NCBI GenBank assembly: GCA_914767715.1
Contig: OU612067.1
Coordinates: 6,634,001-6,698,000 of the forward strand
Length of the DNA: 64,000 nt
DNA from: Membranipora membranacea
Lineage: Eukaryota; Bryozoa; Gymnolaemata; Cheilostomatida; Membraniporidae
Reading direction: 5' to 3'
Part shown: positions 27,801 through 38,584 of the stretch, in pieces
How the letters are laid out: each line of letters opens with the position of its first letter
Position numbering within the stretch: the first letter of the stretch is position 1
Translations under genes and position numbers: made by a program
The notes under the pieces: model-generated
Database searches by the model: none
What the model saw: the letters and a program-made list of their open reading frames with translations, nothing else
Told to the model about the DNA's origin: nothing

Positions 27801-28972
27801 AAATAACGAGAATATTCTCCAGAACATTCACAGTAGTACCGCATCCTACTAATGGAAGTAAGTGAAGACAAATCCCTATTTTTTGTTCCTCTGATTATTT
27901 AGTTGTAGGAATGACAATGTTCATCCTGGGTAATCAGATGTGGAGTCCATTAAAGGATATACATGTTCTCAGCATCGCCAGCTGAAAGAAATTACAAAAA
28001 ACTCTGTTGTCCAAACACATGACCGTTTTTAGCAATCTGCAGTACTAGAACGAATTCAATTATATTTTGTAGGTTTGTCCATCATAGATGAGCAGTTCTC
28101 TATCACAAACGCATCAAATAACAAGAGAAACCAGATAGTGTCCAGTGCTAAGCTTAGGCTGGAGAACCCCGCTCCTGTGGTACCCGTCCCCGCCTCCTCA
28201 GATGTAGCGGAGGTAGTGGTACCCGCTGCGTCAGGACTGAGTAAGGAACAGGAGACCCTACTACAGAGATTCATGGGAGAGTCAGGCATGAACGCATTCT
28301 GGAGTAAAGAGTAAGTTAAGCAACTTTAAGTGATGCTCGTTACATATCTGAGCATTTGAAGATAGTGCTTTTGGTCTTTCTTTATTTTTTTACATGTCAT
28401 TCAATTATTATTATTATGCTTGACAGTTACTGCCAGCTGATGTCACCTTTTCAATGCTTGATGATTCTATGGTAATGTTTGATGTTTTCAGATGTCTCGT
28501 ACAGAATAACTGGGACTATGCTGCCGCTGGTGTTATGTACACTAATCTTAAGGTGAGTTATATATCTATGTGCCGCTGGTGTCATGTGCGTTTGCAGTGG
28601 TGATGACACTGAAAAATTAGATTGTAAAGCCTATTTATATAAATTATATATGTGAGGTCAACAAGTTATTTTCAATTTGCTTTAATTATAAACTTTTAGA
28701 AAACCTCAATAAATAAATAAATATATGTATCTGTTGACCGTGAAATACTGATTGTACATTGAGCAGAAGGAGTTAAATATAATCATTACATCGATGCTTC
28801 AAAACAAAATTGATGTTACAATATCTCATACGAAAAATCGCATATGAAGTTACATGATGAAGTATGGATATTTCGGAAACACTTTTGGCGCAAACCATTT
28901 AACGCATTTTATAATTCTGTTAAAATTACTTTGCAGGGAGAAGGAAAGATACCAGCAGATGCATTCCTATGA
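15891..28972 (+). CDS. NXF1: NXF1 (TAP) nuclear RNA export factor, complete, 15 exons
   Basis: General mRNA export receptor that works with NXT1 at the nuclear pore. Exons: 15891-15972, 16940-17104, 17473-17648, 18039-18233, 18588-18732, 19068-19258, 19635-19744, 26054-26090, 26396-26532, 26996-27094, 27319-27502, 27737-27857, 28073-28310, 28492-28552, 28937-28972. They sum to 1977 nt (658 aa; human is 619), with GT/AG borders and consistent phase throughout. Order: Gly/Arg-rich N-terminus, RNP-type RNA-binding domain from WYQVTIPYGRK, leucine-rich repeats (INLSNNRLSNL, LDLSNNE), PPAIGFDIE linker, NTF2-like domain (ILDFIQQYITVFD, LLDAYHEDAKFSC, FTLTGLFEE, IFSRTFTVVP), then a TAP-C/UBA-like end with SGMN, NNWDYAAA and GKIPADAFL. 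The start MASFFKKSL is preceded by an open frame to 15768, so a longer N-terminus cannot be excluded. It lies tail to tail with the first array gene. Confidence 0.93.
16683..16758. mobile_element. 60-bp perfect fold-back insertion with 8-bp target duplication
   Basis: In NXF1 intron 1. Two 23-bp perfect inverted arms (16691-16713 and 16728-16750, starting CATAGGACTGCCGCAG) enclose a 14-base centre that is itself partly palindromic (TTGGGCCCAA). The hairpin is directly flanked by the 8-bp repeat CCATGAGC (16683-16690 and 16751-16758). An 8-bp duplication is typical of hAT transposition, so this looks like a minimal fold-back MITE. Confidence 0.75.
22938..23312. repeat. Degenerate minisatellite, period about 60-70 bp
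   Basis: About six imperfect tandem copies of an AT-rich unit. Each contains TTATATTGATTTTCACATAT, then ATTCTCAAATTTTTAAT and TATTTTCCAAATTTTGGCA variants. Copies vary in length. It lies inside NXF1 intron 7. Confidence 0.8.
23672..25851 (-). other. Unidentified minus-strand ORF cluster in NXF1 intron
   Basis: Several minus-strand frames have protein-like composition but no family I recognise. 25851-25618 contains GIIVVDGSISEDPKAVLA and ADTYIVPPPGIRR. 25493-25034 is joined only by a frame change near 25260 and contains VDYCIILYVRELW and SEQVRTAAIAMIGTK. 24822-24589 is basic and contains CTTDNLFKQIGTSH. 24355-24000 starts MATKDHSSTTVEEFEE, then changes frame into an acidic DEDTDDSEDVWRRV stretch. 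23986-23672 is Lys-rich. Frame breaks between blocks suggest a decayed mobile element or retrocopy; a nested multi-exon gene is the alternative. None has a recognised catalytic motif. Chance ORFs in AT-rich DNA remain possible for the shorter blocks. Confidence 0.3.
26638..26810 (+). repeat. tRNA-derived SINE, copy 2
   Basis: In the intron after NXF1 exon 9. GGAGGTGGCTCAGATGGTTA (A box) is followed by GATGGTTTGAAACCCA (degenerate B box), then a body ending CTGCAAACTGAGTGCAAACT. It shares head and tail words with the copy at 10645 in the USP7-like gene and is better preserved. Confidence 0.7.
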
Positions 28973-29203
28973 GCTGATTACCGACAGGGCAAATATACAG
29001 CATTCTTATTACAACAGGATCTCGTTTTATGGGATACTGCTAGTCATCATAATCTTCTATCCCAAAGTTATCACTGATATAAAAAAGTGATCGGTATGCA
29101 TCATCTCTGTTTCTGGCTCGACCCAGTACTGAATTGTTGTAATGGAAACTTTGCTAGTGTTTTATACTGGTGACCGTTTTATCAGCTTTTATCGCATCAT
29201 ACC

Positions 29204-29209
29204 AATAAA
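29204..29209 (+). promoter_or_regulatory. Candidate NXF1 poly(A) signal
   Basis: AATAAA about 230 bases after the NXF1 stop. The surrounding sequence is the start of the tandem-array unit, repeated at about 38.5, 48.95 and 60.3 kb, so the signal may belong to the repeat rather than to NXF1 alone. Confidence 0.4.
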
Positions 29210-29612
29210 ATCAATATTATGTTATATGAAAGTGAGACACGATTGTTGAAGTTAGATATATTTTGAATTTGTAATATGTATAATTATGTTAATGTATAGT
29301 TTGTGTACTATGTGTAATAAGAGTGATGGGTATTGACCAAAATAATAATGAAATCATTCCTCAAAATCATAAGCGAAATAAATAATCATCATGGGTGATT
29401 ACTATCATTCAACAGTTGTAAAAATGATGCCAGTGGATGGTATCTTGCTTGTTGTCACAACTTCCGACTCAGAGCTCTCAGCCATCAACAATATTGATGT
29501 GACTGAAACATTATTTAAATAGTAGGACCGAGATTTGCACTTTCAGAATTGAAAGCCACCAAAATCACAAACTATCGGCTGTTGACAGCCTTCCAAGCCT
29601 CTTCTCTCCTCC

Positions 29613-30932
29613 TCACCGTGCTGCATTCTGCCAGGAGTCCAGGAAACTCATGGCGTAACTCAATATCTGATCCTTCTTTGAGAAAGCCATGTATCCAACT
29701 GCAAACAAATATGCGAGATGGAATAACAGATTTACTTGGAAGATACAAGTAGTCCTGATTGGTAAAGCAAGGAGAGGGTGTCATTGTGGCTTAACTTTTA
29801 GGGACAGTGGTACTAGATAGGAGGTTAGTTGACAAGGGACTACTCGGCTTACATCAGCACTGTCATAAGGACAGGCAAGCATACCAACACTTCTAGAATT
29901 CGGTTGAAGACAGTAAACTACATTCATTGAAAGCTGGCAGCTGGTAACAGGATAAAGCAATCCTTCCTTATTTAGTTTATTAACAGTTTACCTGAGGCTA
30001 CCACTGTCATTGTGACAAGCTGAGATGTCGTCCAGCCTGATTCCTCCCACAATTCCTCCGCCGAGTATACTCTTTCCATGCGGAGGACCTCTCTGGCCTC
30101 TTTGCTGGGTGTTCCTGAAACATTATGCAGTTTACAAGGCTTGATGCATGTAACAATATAACTGTTTCCAACGCATAGCCTCAAAACTTTTTACTTCATC
30201 GAAATTGTGTGAGCTTGAACTTTTTGGGACAGGAGAGTGATAGCTAAGCCAATGTGTTAGCATTGATTGGATGGGTAGAGTGATCCCCAATCGATCAGAA
30301 CCAACATATTGGCTAGAGAGTGCCATGAAAGTTATCCTGTTCTCACTCGGTCACTCTCTCAAGTCGGGTAGGGGCGCAGGAATTTATCAATACTTAATAC
30401 TGAATGCTTCAATATAATAGACTAAACCAAACTAATGATGATAAACTGCAGTTGGGTGGTGGATCAGTGAGTAAAATTACCAGGTTATCAACTGTTACAG
30501 CTCTACATACCATCAGGAGACATTGGAGTCTGATAGTTCATGTCTGTCAGCCTAATATTCTCGCATGTCATGCAGTTGCATCCACTAACTGGTACCCAGT
30601 CTCCCATGGGTCTTTTTGGCTCAGCGAAGTAGTCTACTCCCTGAAGCTGTGACCATACAAATTGTGATAACATTCATTACTTATCAATATCATTTCGGAA
30701 AACCAGACGTTTAATCTAACAGTAACTGGCGGATACAGGAGCGACATAAGTTAATTTGTGATATGAATGGATCCAATAGATATTGGCAATGCATTGAGTA
30801 ATCAAACTTTTACCAAGAACTCAAACTGATTGACTGTAAATTTACCTTCTTGAGATAATCTTCCTGATTGTACTTGTTATGTACATAATTATACTCCTCA
30901 CTGTGGCTCTCAGTATTACTCAACCTGGTCAT
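29613..30932 (-). CDS. Array gene A1, novel small protein (143 aa, 4 exons)
   Basis: I do not recognise the family. Exons in order: 30932-30846, 30646-30511, 30114-29992, 29698-29613; GT/AG borders, phases 0, 1, 1, total 432 nt. Exon 1 encodes an acidic, Tyr-rich N-terminus (MTRLSNTESHSEEYNYVHNK). Exon 2 begins LQGVDYF and carries a Cys motif, here CNCMTC. Exon 3 (GTPSKEAREVLRMERVY) ends in a fairly hydrophobic run continuing across the junction into exon 4 (MTVVASVGYMAF), possibly one membrane helix. The C-terminus is FLDSWQNAAR. It is the most divergent intact copy: shorter exons 2 and 3, and the RLRYLY segment of its relatives is replaced. It is convergent with NXF1, about 640 bases from its stop. 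The start is the conserved ATG; upstream sequence is shared among copies without an open frame. Confidence 0.72.
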
Positions 30933-31019
30933 GGTAAATGCAGAGTCGTGGTTTACTAAAGTTTGAGAACAAAATTGCTAAACTGTCTTCGACAACAAAT
31001 TTGGCTATAATGGTTTCTC

Positions 31020-31095
31020 AACACAGTAATCAGAAGTTGTTCAAGAATTCCGTAACTTTGTAAATAACCAAGCAAGAAGTGATGAAGTCAATAAT
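31020..31095 (-). promoter_or_regulatory. Conserved upstream block of array genes (A1 copy)
   Basis: The 100-170 bases before the ATG are conserved across copies: a GAGAAACCATTATAGCCAAA stretch, then GGAATTCTTGAACAACTTCTG, then a bZIP-like site. In A1 the site is TGATGAAGTCA. In the other copies it is TGATGATGTCA at about 34068, 40833, 43344, 50861, 56115 and 62049. Read on the gene strand the common form is TGACATCATCA, close to an ATF/CREB-type site. Such conservation suggests a shared promoter; the factor is inferred. Confidence 0.45.
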
Positions 31096-31893
31096 ATGTG
31101 GTAACAGGGGGACAACTGCTCAACCATAAGAAACAACACCTCAGAAAAAGTATACATTTGCATCACGATGGAAGGAATTTTCCAGGAAGATGCCGCTGAA
31201 ATTTCAGTTAGTGTTATATTCCTTAGCATTTTTCGAAATATTCGGAGTAGGATAGCTTTCCAGAGTCATCTCCTCTAGTACAACTCCCAAAATTAAATTG
31301 ACTGCCTATTACACCAGGGAGTTTGGGACCTAACTCCCTGATCACACAAAGGAGTTACTCCTTGATTACACCTTGCCTGATCACATAGCAGTGCTAAAGA
31401 TGTAAATTAAACACTGTGGATGCAAAAGATCGCTGTCATATCAATTAAACTCAATTATATTCCTGCGCTTGTAATACCTGAGATCTGTTGTTACATTGGC
31501 TGTAAGAATCTCATAGGAGGTGACACATATAACTTAAACAAGAGTTTCTTCGGTAGCATGCAATTTATGTGGATATTTGTGTTTTTTGTCCTGTCCTGTC
31601 CTTAAAATGGCAGATACTCAATTGTAAATATCAACAAAATATCTCATGATTTATTGCCTATATAGTCTATAACATGATATACATGAGACGTTATTGATGA
31701 TATATTATTATTTTATTTGAATTTATAATATTTGTATATATTAGCATTATAATGTGCGTGTACTAAGAGATATGGGTATTGACCAAAATATAGTTAATCT
31801 GTTCCTCAAATTCATAGTTACGTATAATAGTCATCAAAATTAGTCATATATTATTATTATACATCGAGCCTTGTAAGCTGCATGATATCTCAG

Positions 31894-32510
31894 GAACACC
31901 CAGCAGTAAGGAAGGACGAGAAGTATCGAGAATGGGAAGGATTTACGGTGAAGATGAGGATTCGAGTGAGTGGGGAGGGATGGGGATGCGGTTGGTGAAA
32001 GGTGCCATTACAATGACAGCCATAGCTTCAGGTAAATTGTGTTGTGAACCTGATAATATACATATATCAGGGAGACCCAGAAACAAAGAAGCCAGAGAGG
32101 TCCTTCGCATGGAAGGAATATACAGTGCAGATGAGGTTTGGGGAGAATGGCGCTGGATGAGGTCACAGTTGGTAAAAGACTTCATTACAACGACCGCTGT
32201 AGCTTCAGGTAAATTATGTTGTAAACCTGATAACAAGGGATGCTATATTTCATCATTTTTTACTTTATATGTTTTCTATTCTCGATTTTCATTATTTTTA
32301 TTTTCTGTTACATGCAGACCATTTTTAATGAATGTCTAGAATTGCCTGGATGATTGAACATCACTGTTCTTGAACACCAAGAAGCAAACAAGCTAGGGAT
32401 ATGCTGCAAATGGATGAAATTTACTGGGCTGATGAAGTAGGGGGGGGGGGGAGGGTGCTGGATGAGGACATGGCTAGTCAAAGACTTTATCACCATGAGC
32501 TATGATGAGT
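31894..32510 (+). pseudogene. Plus-strand cluster of array exon 3 (three copies)
   Basis: Two exon-3 copies keep both splice borders and open frames of the standard 138 nt (31894-32031 and 32071-32208). They lie opposite to the neighbouring genes and only 39 bases apart, which is very short for an intron. Peptides include RIYGEDEDSSEW and AREVLRMEGIYSADE, each ending AVAS or AIAS before gtaaatt. A third, degenerate copy follows at about 32382-32510 with stop codons and a 12-G run. No plus-strand exon 1, 2 or 4 was found, so these are orphan duplicated exons or relics of an inverted gene. Confidence 0.65.
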
Positions 32511-32754
32511 GACATGGGTACAGACAAAACTAATAGTAAAGTGATTCCTTAAAATCATAAGTGAAATAAATAATGATTGTAATTAGAATCAGCCCACAGT
32601 TGATGAAAGTAGGCTAGTATATAGCCTCTTTCTTTCTGTTGCACCTTTGTGGGCTCGGCACTCTGAACCAATATGACTGTGACTGAGATATATTAATTCA
32701 ATAGTTAGTCAAAGATAAAGTATTGACTGCTCCGTATACTTCTCTCAGGTGTCT

Positions 32755-33932
32755 GCCTTCCACAGCTCTTTTCTTATCTTCACTGAGTTGCATTCTGCCA
32801 GGAGTTCAGGAGTGTCAGGGCGCAACTCAAATCTGATCTGTCTTGGAGAAAGCCATGTATCCAACTGCAAACAAATAAGTGTGATGGAATTACAGATTTG
32901 CTAATAATCCTGACCGGCTGAGCAGCGAGAGTGGGACATTTGCTGCATTTCCATGGATCGACCTTATGCTATTTTTAGGGATCTTCAAGCCATCGGAACA
33001 CCTGCCGGTTCGCCCTTAGGATCAGTTCGCACTGAGCTGTGCGAGCTACAGTGCATTGACGTGGCTGCAGATTTTGTTGATGTTTTCTCTTAGTTCTATC
33101 CATGGGAATGGATGCATATTTCGAGGGCTAGCCAAGAGGTGACAACGATCAGGTCAATCTTGGCTGACCTCAAAATTGACATGGAAACATGGTGAACGCG
33201 CTCACCTTACTGGAAAGTCTTACTAGATAGGAGATTAGTTGACAAGTAACCACCAGATTATTATCAGCAGCTGTCGTAAGGACAGGTCAGCATACCAACT
33301 CATGACCAGTCATGTTCAATCACCCAGACAATTAAAGACTTCTGTCGAAGACAGATCACTATGTTCATTAAAGACGCACAGCTGCTATTAGTATATAACA
33401 TCCCTTATTATTAGGTTCACAACACAACTTACCTGAAGCTAAGTCTGTCTTTGTAATGTATGTAATACATATATTGTAGTCTGATGTGCTTAAATGAGGT
33501 GCATGATCAGCCACTTATAGGTATCCATAATTCTCCTATGGGTCTTTAGGGGCCGGCAAAATAGTCTGCTCCCTGAAGCTGTAAAGTAATAATTGATACT
33601 TTTTTCATTTAAAACTTTCACTGCAACAAACTATTTATTGTTACTCGTAAGAGCCAGCAATATCATGTCTACACAGCCAAACAGCTACGGTTAGGGAATA
33701 GTTATATGCACTGCTCACACTCATTTATTTAACAACAATTATTTTGATACAAAAATTACAGATGTGTTTTGGTGCCAAGTTCTTCTAAATTTCACTAAGA
33801 ATTCAAACTGATTGACTGTAAATTTACCTTCTCGAGATAATCTTCCTGATTATATTCATTATGTACATAGTTATACTCCTCACTGTGGCTCTCAGTATTA
33901 CTCAACCTGGTCATGATGAACGCAGAGAGAAA
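32755..33932 (-). pseudogene. Array gene B1, broken copy
   Basis: Exon 1 (about 33932-33830) is intact and encodes MTRLSNTESHSEEYNYVHNE. Exon 2 (about 33580-33480) has a stop in the GPKRP segment, an insertion near GEW and a changed Cys motif. Exon 3 is nearly all deleted: only the last codons before the donor remain near 33430-33460. Exon 4 (32868-32755) has a TGA soon after GYMAFSKTDQI. Clearly a pseudogene of the array family. Confidence 0.75.
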
Positions 33933-34269
33933 CTTCACTAAGGCTTGAGAATTAAATTGCTAAACTGTCTTGGAAAACAAATTTGGCTATAATGGTTTCT
34001 CAACACTGAAGTCAGAAGTTATTCAAGAATTCCGTTACTCTGTTAAATAACCCAGCGTCAAACGAGACGTGATGATGTCATCACTATGTGGAAACGAGGA
34101 GACAATCTTCCATTCATTTAAAATAACGAACACAGATCAAGTAGTATGCTGATGACCAGAGTTATTTGCTACACACACCGTGTTTTTGAGTACGGTATGC
34201 TGCAATTGTGCGAAAAAAAAATCTTCTCTGGGGAACCTCCCAAAATTAAACCAAACTGTATATTACATC

Positions 34270-34450
34270 AGGGAGGGGGATGTTGAACCCACAAACATCC
34301 CAAACATCAAAATTTGCAATCTAGCGTTCCACTAACGTTGCAATCCCAAAAACCGCCCCAACGAAAGGGTTATTAAAAGTCGCAACCCCACAATCATCGC
34401 AATTTGTTAAATGGTCGCAAACGCTCTAACCCACGAAGGAGTTATATCCA
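34270..34450. repeat. Degenerate GTTGCAA-type short repeats
   Basis: Loose short-period repeats built on words such as CGTTGCAATC, TCGCAACCC and GTCGCAAACG. Related blocks lie at 43640-43690 (short) and 56940-57120. They occupy the same position in each unit, upstream of the P-element-like segment where that exists. Confidence 0.45.
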
Positions 34451-34879
34451 CATTTGATGGAAATTGGAGATTGTGATTCGCTAATAGTTGAGAGCATGCG
34501 GATTTCAAAACACTGTGAGAGTCGTAATATTGTGTCAATTTCTAAAATAGGAAAAACCTTGCACTTCCTATGATTATGATGAAAAATATTACCTCAGAGT
34601 TCATTACTACTGTCATTTATGGGATGCTTATGAAGAATAAGAACAAGTAAAGCAGATATCTGCATAAATAACAGGCTTGAAAACACTGTAATTTTTCGAT
34701 AAAGGCTATGATTAAAGTCATTTCATGTCTACCAATGCAGCCTTTTCTGAGGTTGTTACGCAAAATTTCTATTTGAATTCTTTTAAATGCAATGCAACTT
34801 TAACCTGGTTAATGTTCACTTGATCAATCTATGAGATTTTTTAAAAGATTTTGCTTGATTTTTCGTTACTTTTATATCT

Positions 34880-36420
34880 TTTGACGCCTATTGGAACAGA
34901 AAAAAAACTCATCTTTTCCATGGCTGGGATGACCATACAAAACGTTCGTCTTCCCTTATCATGTGGTGTGAGGACGTTTTCTCTATCCTGCTGTTATTCA
35001 GAGCATTTCTGTAAAATACACACAAGATTATTTTTAAATCTTAATATGATGCTCAAAAGTAAAACTCTTTTCCGGCCTTGTGGAAATGTTTCTTTATACC
35101 TGATTTTTTCTCCGACTTTTGATCAATAAACTGGTGGGTGGGATTCTAATACATGTCTTACGTACCTCAACTTTTTGAGCCAGTGAGAGGGGTCGGATAT
35201 AACGATTGTGAACTTGGATTTCTCGGCCATGATGATAAGAGTACAAAATAATAATTTTGAGCTTCACACACCAAAGGACCCAGTTTTAAAGCAAAATACA
35301 ATACTACAAGCTTGACTTCAACAATTTTACATGCAATCGTATTTTAAATTAATTCTCCGATCAAAACAATCAATACATCATGCTTACCTGAAGTTTTCTG
35401 TTGGCAAGAGAACCGTTAAAGATGGTAGCCATGATGCAGAGATTATTCTGCATCAGCAGATGGACACCTTCCCAGAAGTACCTGTGTATGTCGATGTAAC
35501 TGGCTGTGGTTGTTACGAAGTAGGCGACAGGATAGCTAAAGTTAGTGAAAGCGCATGTCCAGAAGAGCTGTAGAACATGAGTCCCAAGCTCACTCGACTT
35601 TTCACAAAACCTGAAAGATCAGTTTTAAACATTAACAACCAACCAAGGTGTGATATCTGATATGACTGCGATATCTGTTAGAACTGATAGCTATGATATG
35701 GTGGTTCATTATAGTTAAATGATACATGCCTTGTGATAGCATGGAACATTTTGTTGCTGTCATTTTTGCTTTTTCAACTTGGACTAGCTATATGTGGTAT
35801 GAATATCAATATGAAGGACAGCACTGGTGTTGTGACCAAAGTTCTTCTATCTCCTCACAGTTGAAGAACTGGGGAAACACAGTCCATCATTCTCAGCCTA
35901 TAAAGTTCACCTTGATTATACAGTATACTTCATTTGAAAAAAGATTAAAAACACATAACACAATTATAATTTGATGCAACAATCTTTTTTTCATGAAAAC
36001 AAAAAAACCTTCAATGAAGTTGAGTGCACTGAGCATTTTGCTACTTAAGTCATTGTATGTCCAGTGTGAAAGCTTCAATGGACGTATTATGTTTTCCTCG
36101 GTTTGTTTTAGACTCATACAAGCCTATTAGTCACGTCCTTTAACAGTTCAAGCTGGCACCAACACACCTCTTCCGAGGGCTCCGACACATAACTGTGTTG
36201 TTTCCACGCTCCACCTTCTCTGTCGCGCCGCAAGATCAAAGTTTTTAATCTGATCTTTGACCAGATCCAAACGGAACTGATCCCTTGTGCAGCATATATA
36301 AAACAGTGAATTCTCTTTTTCAGCTTGTGATTTTTGTGATGGGACTGACACATAATGATCAAAATGTATCTACATACAGTCGATTACCTGACACAATATA
36401 TTAATGAGAGACAATGATGG
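34880..36420 (-). pseudogene. P-element-like (THAP9-type) transposase relic, copy 1
   Basis: Exon-like blocks read 36.4 to 34.9 kb. 36360-36200: KENSLFYICCTRDQFRLDL. 35575-35388: LQLFWTCAFTNFSYPVAYF, then YFWEGVHLLMQ and NGSLANRKLQ before gtaagc. 35230-35163: MAEKSKF and VISDPSHWLKKLR before gtacg. 35015-34909: NALNNSRIEKTSS and ERFVWSSQPWK. The F.FP.A.F...F.E.VH.L, DG...NR and SDPSH.LKK.RNAL motif order is that of P-element/THAP9-type transposases (RNase H-like fold). The exon with the FDE motif present in copy 2 is missing here, and no THAP zinc finger was found. The relic is dead and was carried with the array unit. Confidence 0.7.
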
Positions 36421-37235
36421 GAAAAGTCACAGTTATTTATCATGACCAAAAATGTTGGTTTGAGCAGGGAGGTACAGAGAGGGAGTGGAAACGAAATGTA
36501 GCCTGTGACTTAACAAGGCTGTTTCCAAGGGTTGTACTAATATGGTCCCTCCATTAAAATTCATTTAAGTCCTCAGTCTTTTTATATGTCTGTCTCCAGT
36601 TGAAAATTATTAAAATATTTGACATGTTTACTCAATGGTATATTCAGACACCCAGAGACAATCTATCATGATGTAAATCACAAGTGTAGATCAGACATAG
36701 CTAGTAATATAGTAACCACTTTTGCAGGATATTGAATTATAATTCCAATGCGAATGTTTGATGGGGGATAGAGAGACTGAAAATAAATCATTCATTCACA
36801 ATTTACCAGGTGAGGAACTTAGACCAGATAAAAGTAGTGAAAGTACTTAAATAAGCCCTTTCTAACACCTAAGTGACAAAGGGAGGCATAACATACCACG
36901 TTTGACTGATGAAAACCGCCATTGATTACCAAATTATGAGGCAAATTTATGGCCATGTCTGCAGTTGAACTTTCCCTTCTCATATCAGTAGCAGAGGGCT
37001 TTGGAGTCCCAGGTAAAACTAGACTATAGTTTGAAACATGGACTATAACTGAGTGGAGTGCTATCTATATCTCTCTGCTACTTAGTTTAGTTTCTTTTCA
37101 AGAGGTTCAAACACTTTAGGAAATTTGCGGTAGAGCCCATCTTGATAAATGGGATTCCACAACTATGCTCTTGCTGATTGGACAGTTCATCAAAATTATT
37201 ACAGCAACTCAAGTTGTACTTCTTTTTGGCAGGAA

Positions 37236-37887
37236 GTCACTCCAAGGAGTTTGACTCTAAAATCAACCGAATCAAAGAGACGATACCAGATCTACTGAAA
37301 AGCCGCAACCTCATCATAAACCAACAGAAAACAGAAGAATACTCAGTAAGCAGAGGAGGTCCAGATGAGTGGACCAAGTGCAAATATCTTGGGTCACTAC
37401 TGGACACTCGGAAAGACATAGCAAGACGGAGGCTGAATGCAAGCATCCAACTTGCAAAGCTGAGCAACATATGGACAGATAGCAGATTGCATGACAACAC
37501 CAAGATGAAAATCTTCAACAGCCTGATAGCCCCTATCTTCCTATACAAATCGGAGTTATGGTCGATGACAGACACCACAGCAGAAGCCATCGACAGCTAC
37601 CACAGAAGACTACTACGCAAGGTAAGCTGAATGTAATATACCCAGACATAATAACATCAGAAAGGGTCTACCAGAGAACCAAGGAAGAGCCTTGTAGCCA
37701 AACCATCAAACAACGAAGACTACGCTGGCTAGGTCACCTTCTCCGCCTGGACGAAACCACACTTGCCCGCAGAGCACTAGAGCTATTCCAACAGCCCTCT
37801 AAGAAGCCACGAGGTAGACAGCGGACAACCTGGCTAAGCACAATCTCCAAAAACCTAACAGAAAAAGAACTAGACCTAGATATATAG
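37236..37887 (+). mobile_element. LINE polymerase C-terminal fragment
   Basis: Plus-strand relic of a reverse-transcriptase C-terminus: NQQKTEEYSV, then KCKYLGSLLDT, IAPIFLYKSELW and IDSYHRRLLRK. After one frame change near 37620 it continues VYQRTKEEPC, RRLRWLGHLLRLDETTLARR and a basic GRQRTTW segment ending at 37887. The order YLGS-(I/L)FLYxSELW-RRLRWLGH is typical of LINE C-termini and distinct from the 3.2-4.4 kb element. The palm (YADD) is absent. It sits in unit 1 only. Confidence 0.8.
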
Positions 37888-38203
37888 AGCATACCAAATA
37901 GCCCAAAATCGGTTTGAGTGGAGGAGTAGTTAAAAGGGGGTGACCAGAAATTAACGTCTATGTGCACCTGCAGGCTCTACAGGCGAACCAGACGACCACT
38001 CTGATTGGCTGTGGTTATGGAAAACCTTTGCTGATAAAGAGAGGACAATTACCAGCGGAGACAAACAACAATTTGAAATGAGAGGCCGTTTCCACTGTCC
38101 TTTTTCAAACTCCTTGGTTTGAGTTTGAGGGCCTCTCCTGTGATGATGGTATATCTGCTGTCAGCTAAGTAAAGCCAGTATCTAATCATCACAGTCTTAG
38201 CCC

Positions 38204-38272
38204 ATAGGCATAAGGAGTTTGCCAGCCTGTGAAAGGGGGCAGTGCACAGGCTGGCAAACACCTTATGCCTAT
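38204..38272. repeat. Fold-back palindrome, unit 1/2 border
   Basis: Arms of about 28 bases (38204-38231, starting ATAGGCATAAGGAGTTTGCC, and 38245-38272) enclose AAAGGGGGCAGTG. One base differs between the arms. A near copy lies at about 59974-60045, at the equivalent place before the GTGAAAATTACTCTC block. The same place near 48.73 kb lacks the palindrome. Confidence 0.7.
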
Positions 38273-38584
38273 CTATGTCTAAGCCTCTGTCAGTGAAAAT
38301 TACTCTCTTTCTTTATTTTGTCTGCTTTAGGAATAGTGTTAATAATGGAATACCTAAAATAATAAATTTATTTTCTGATTTCTAAGCGGGAAAAGAAGAC
38401 AACTCTAGTATTTTTTATATACTGATTGCCAACAAGACATAAACTGCACTCTTATTAGTTTATTACTGCATGATCTGATATTATGAGACTGCTAGTCATC
38501 ATAATCTTCTGTCCTATGTTATCGCTGATAGAAAAATAATCAGGTTAGCACCATCATCTTTGATTCTGGCTCGACCCAGTACTG

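Noticed and set aside
29572-29784. Minus-strand ORF with GSDIELRHEFPGLLAECS over array exon 4
   Set aside because: It is the wrong frame of exon 4. The phase-1 acceptor (tttgcag) and the same stop position in A1-A4 support the GYMAFxKKDQI frame; the alternative frame is not kept in all copies.
31943-32236. Minus-strand 97-codon ORF
   Set aside because: Antisense of the plus-strand exon-3 cluster; the splice borders and exon identity are on the plus strand.
34270-34450. CRISPR array
   Set aside because: Repeats are short, variable and unevenly spaced, and the window is clearly animal nuclear DNA.
37237-37590. Minus-strand 117-codon ORF
   Set aside because: Antisense shadow of the LINE C-terminal fragment at 37236-37887.
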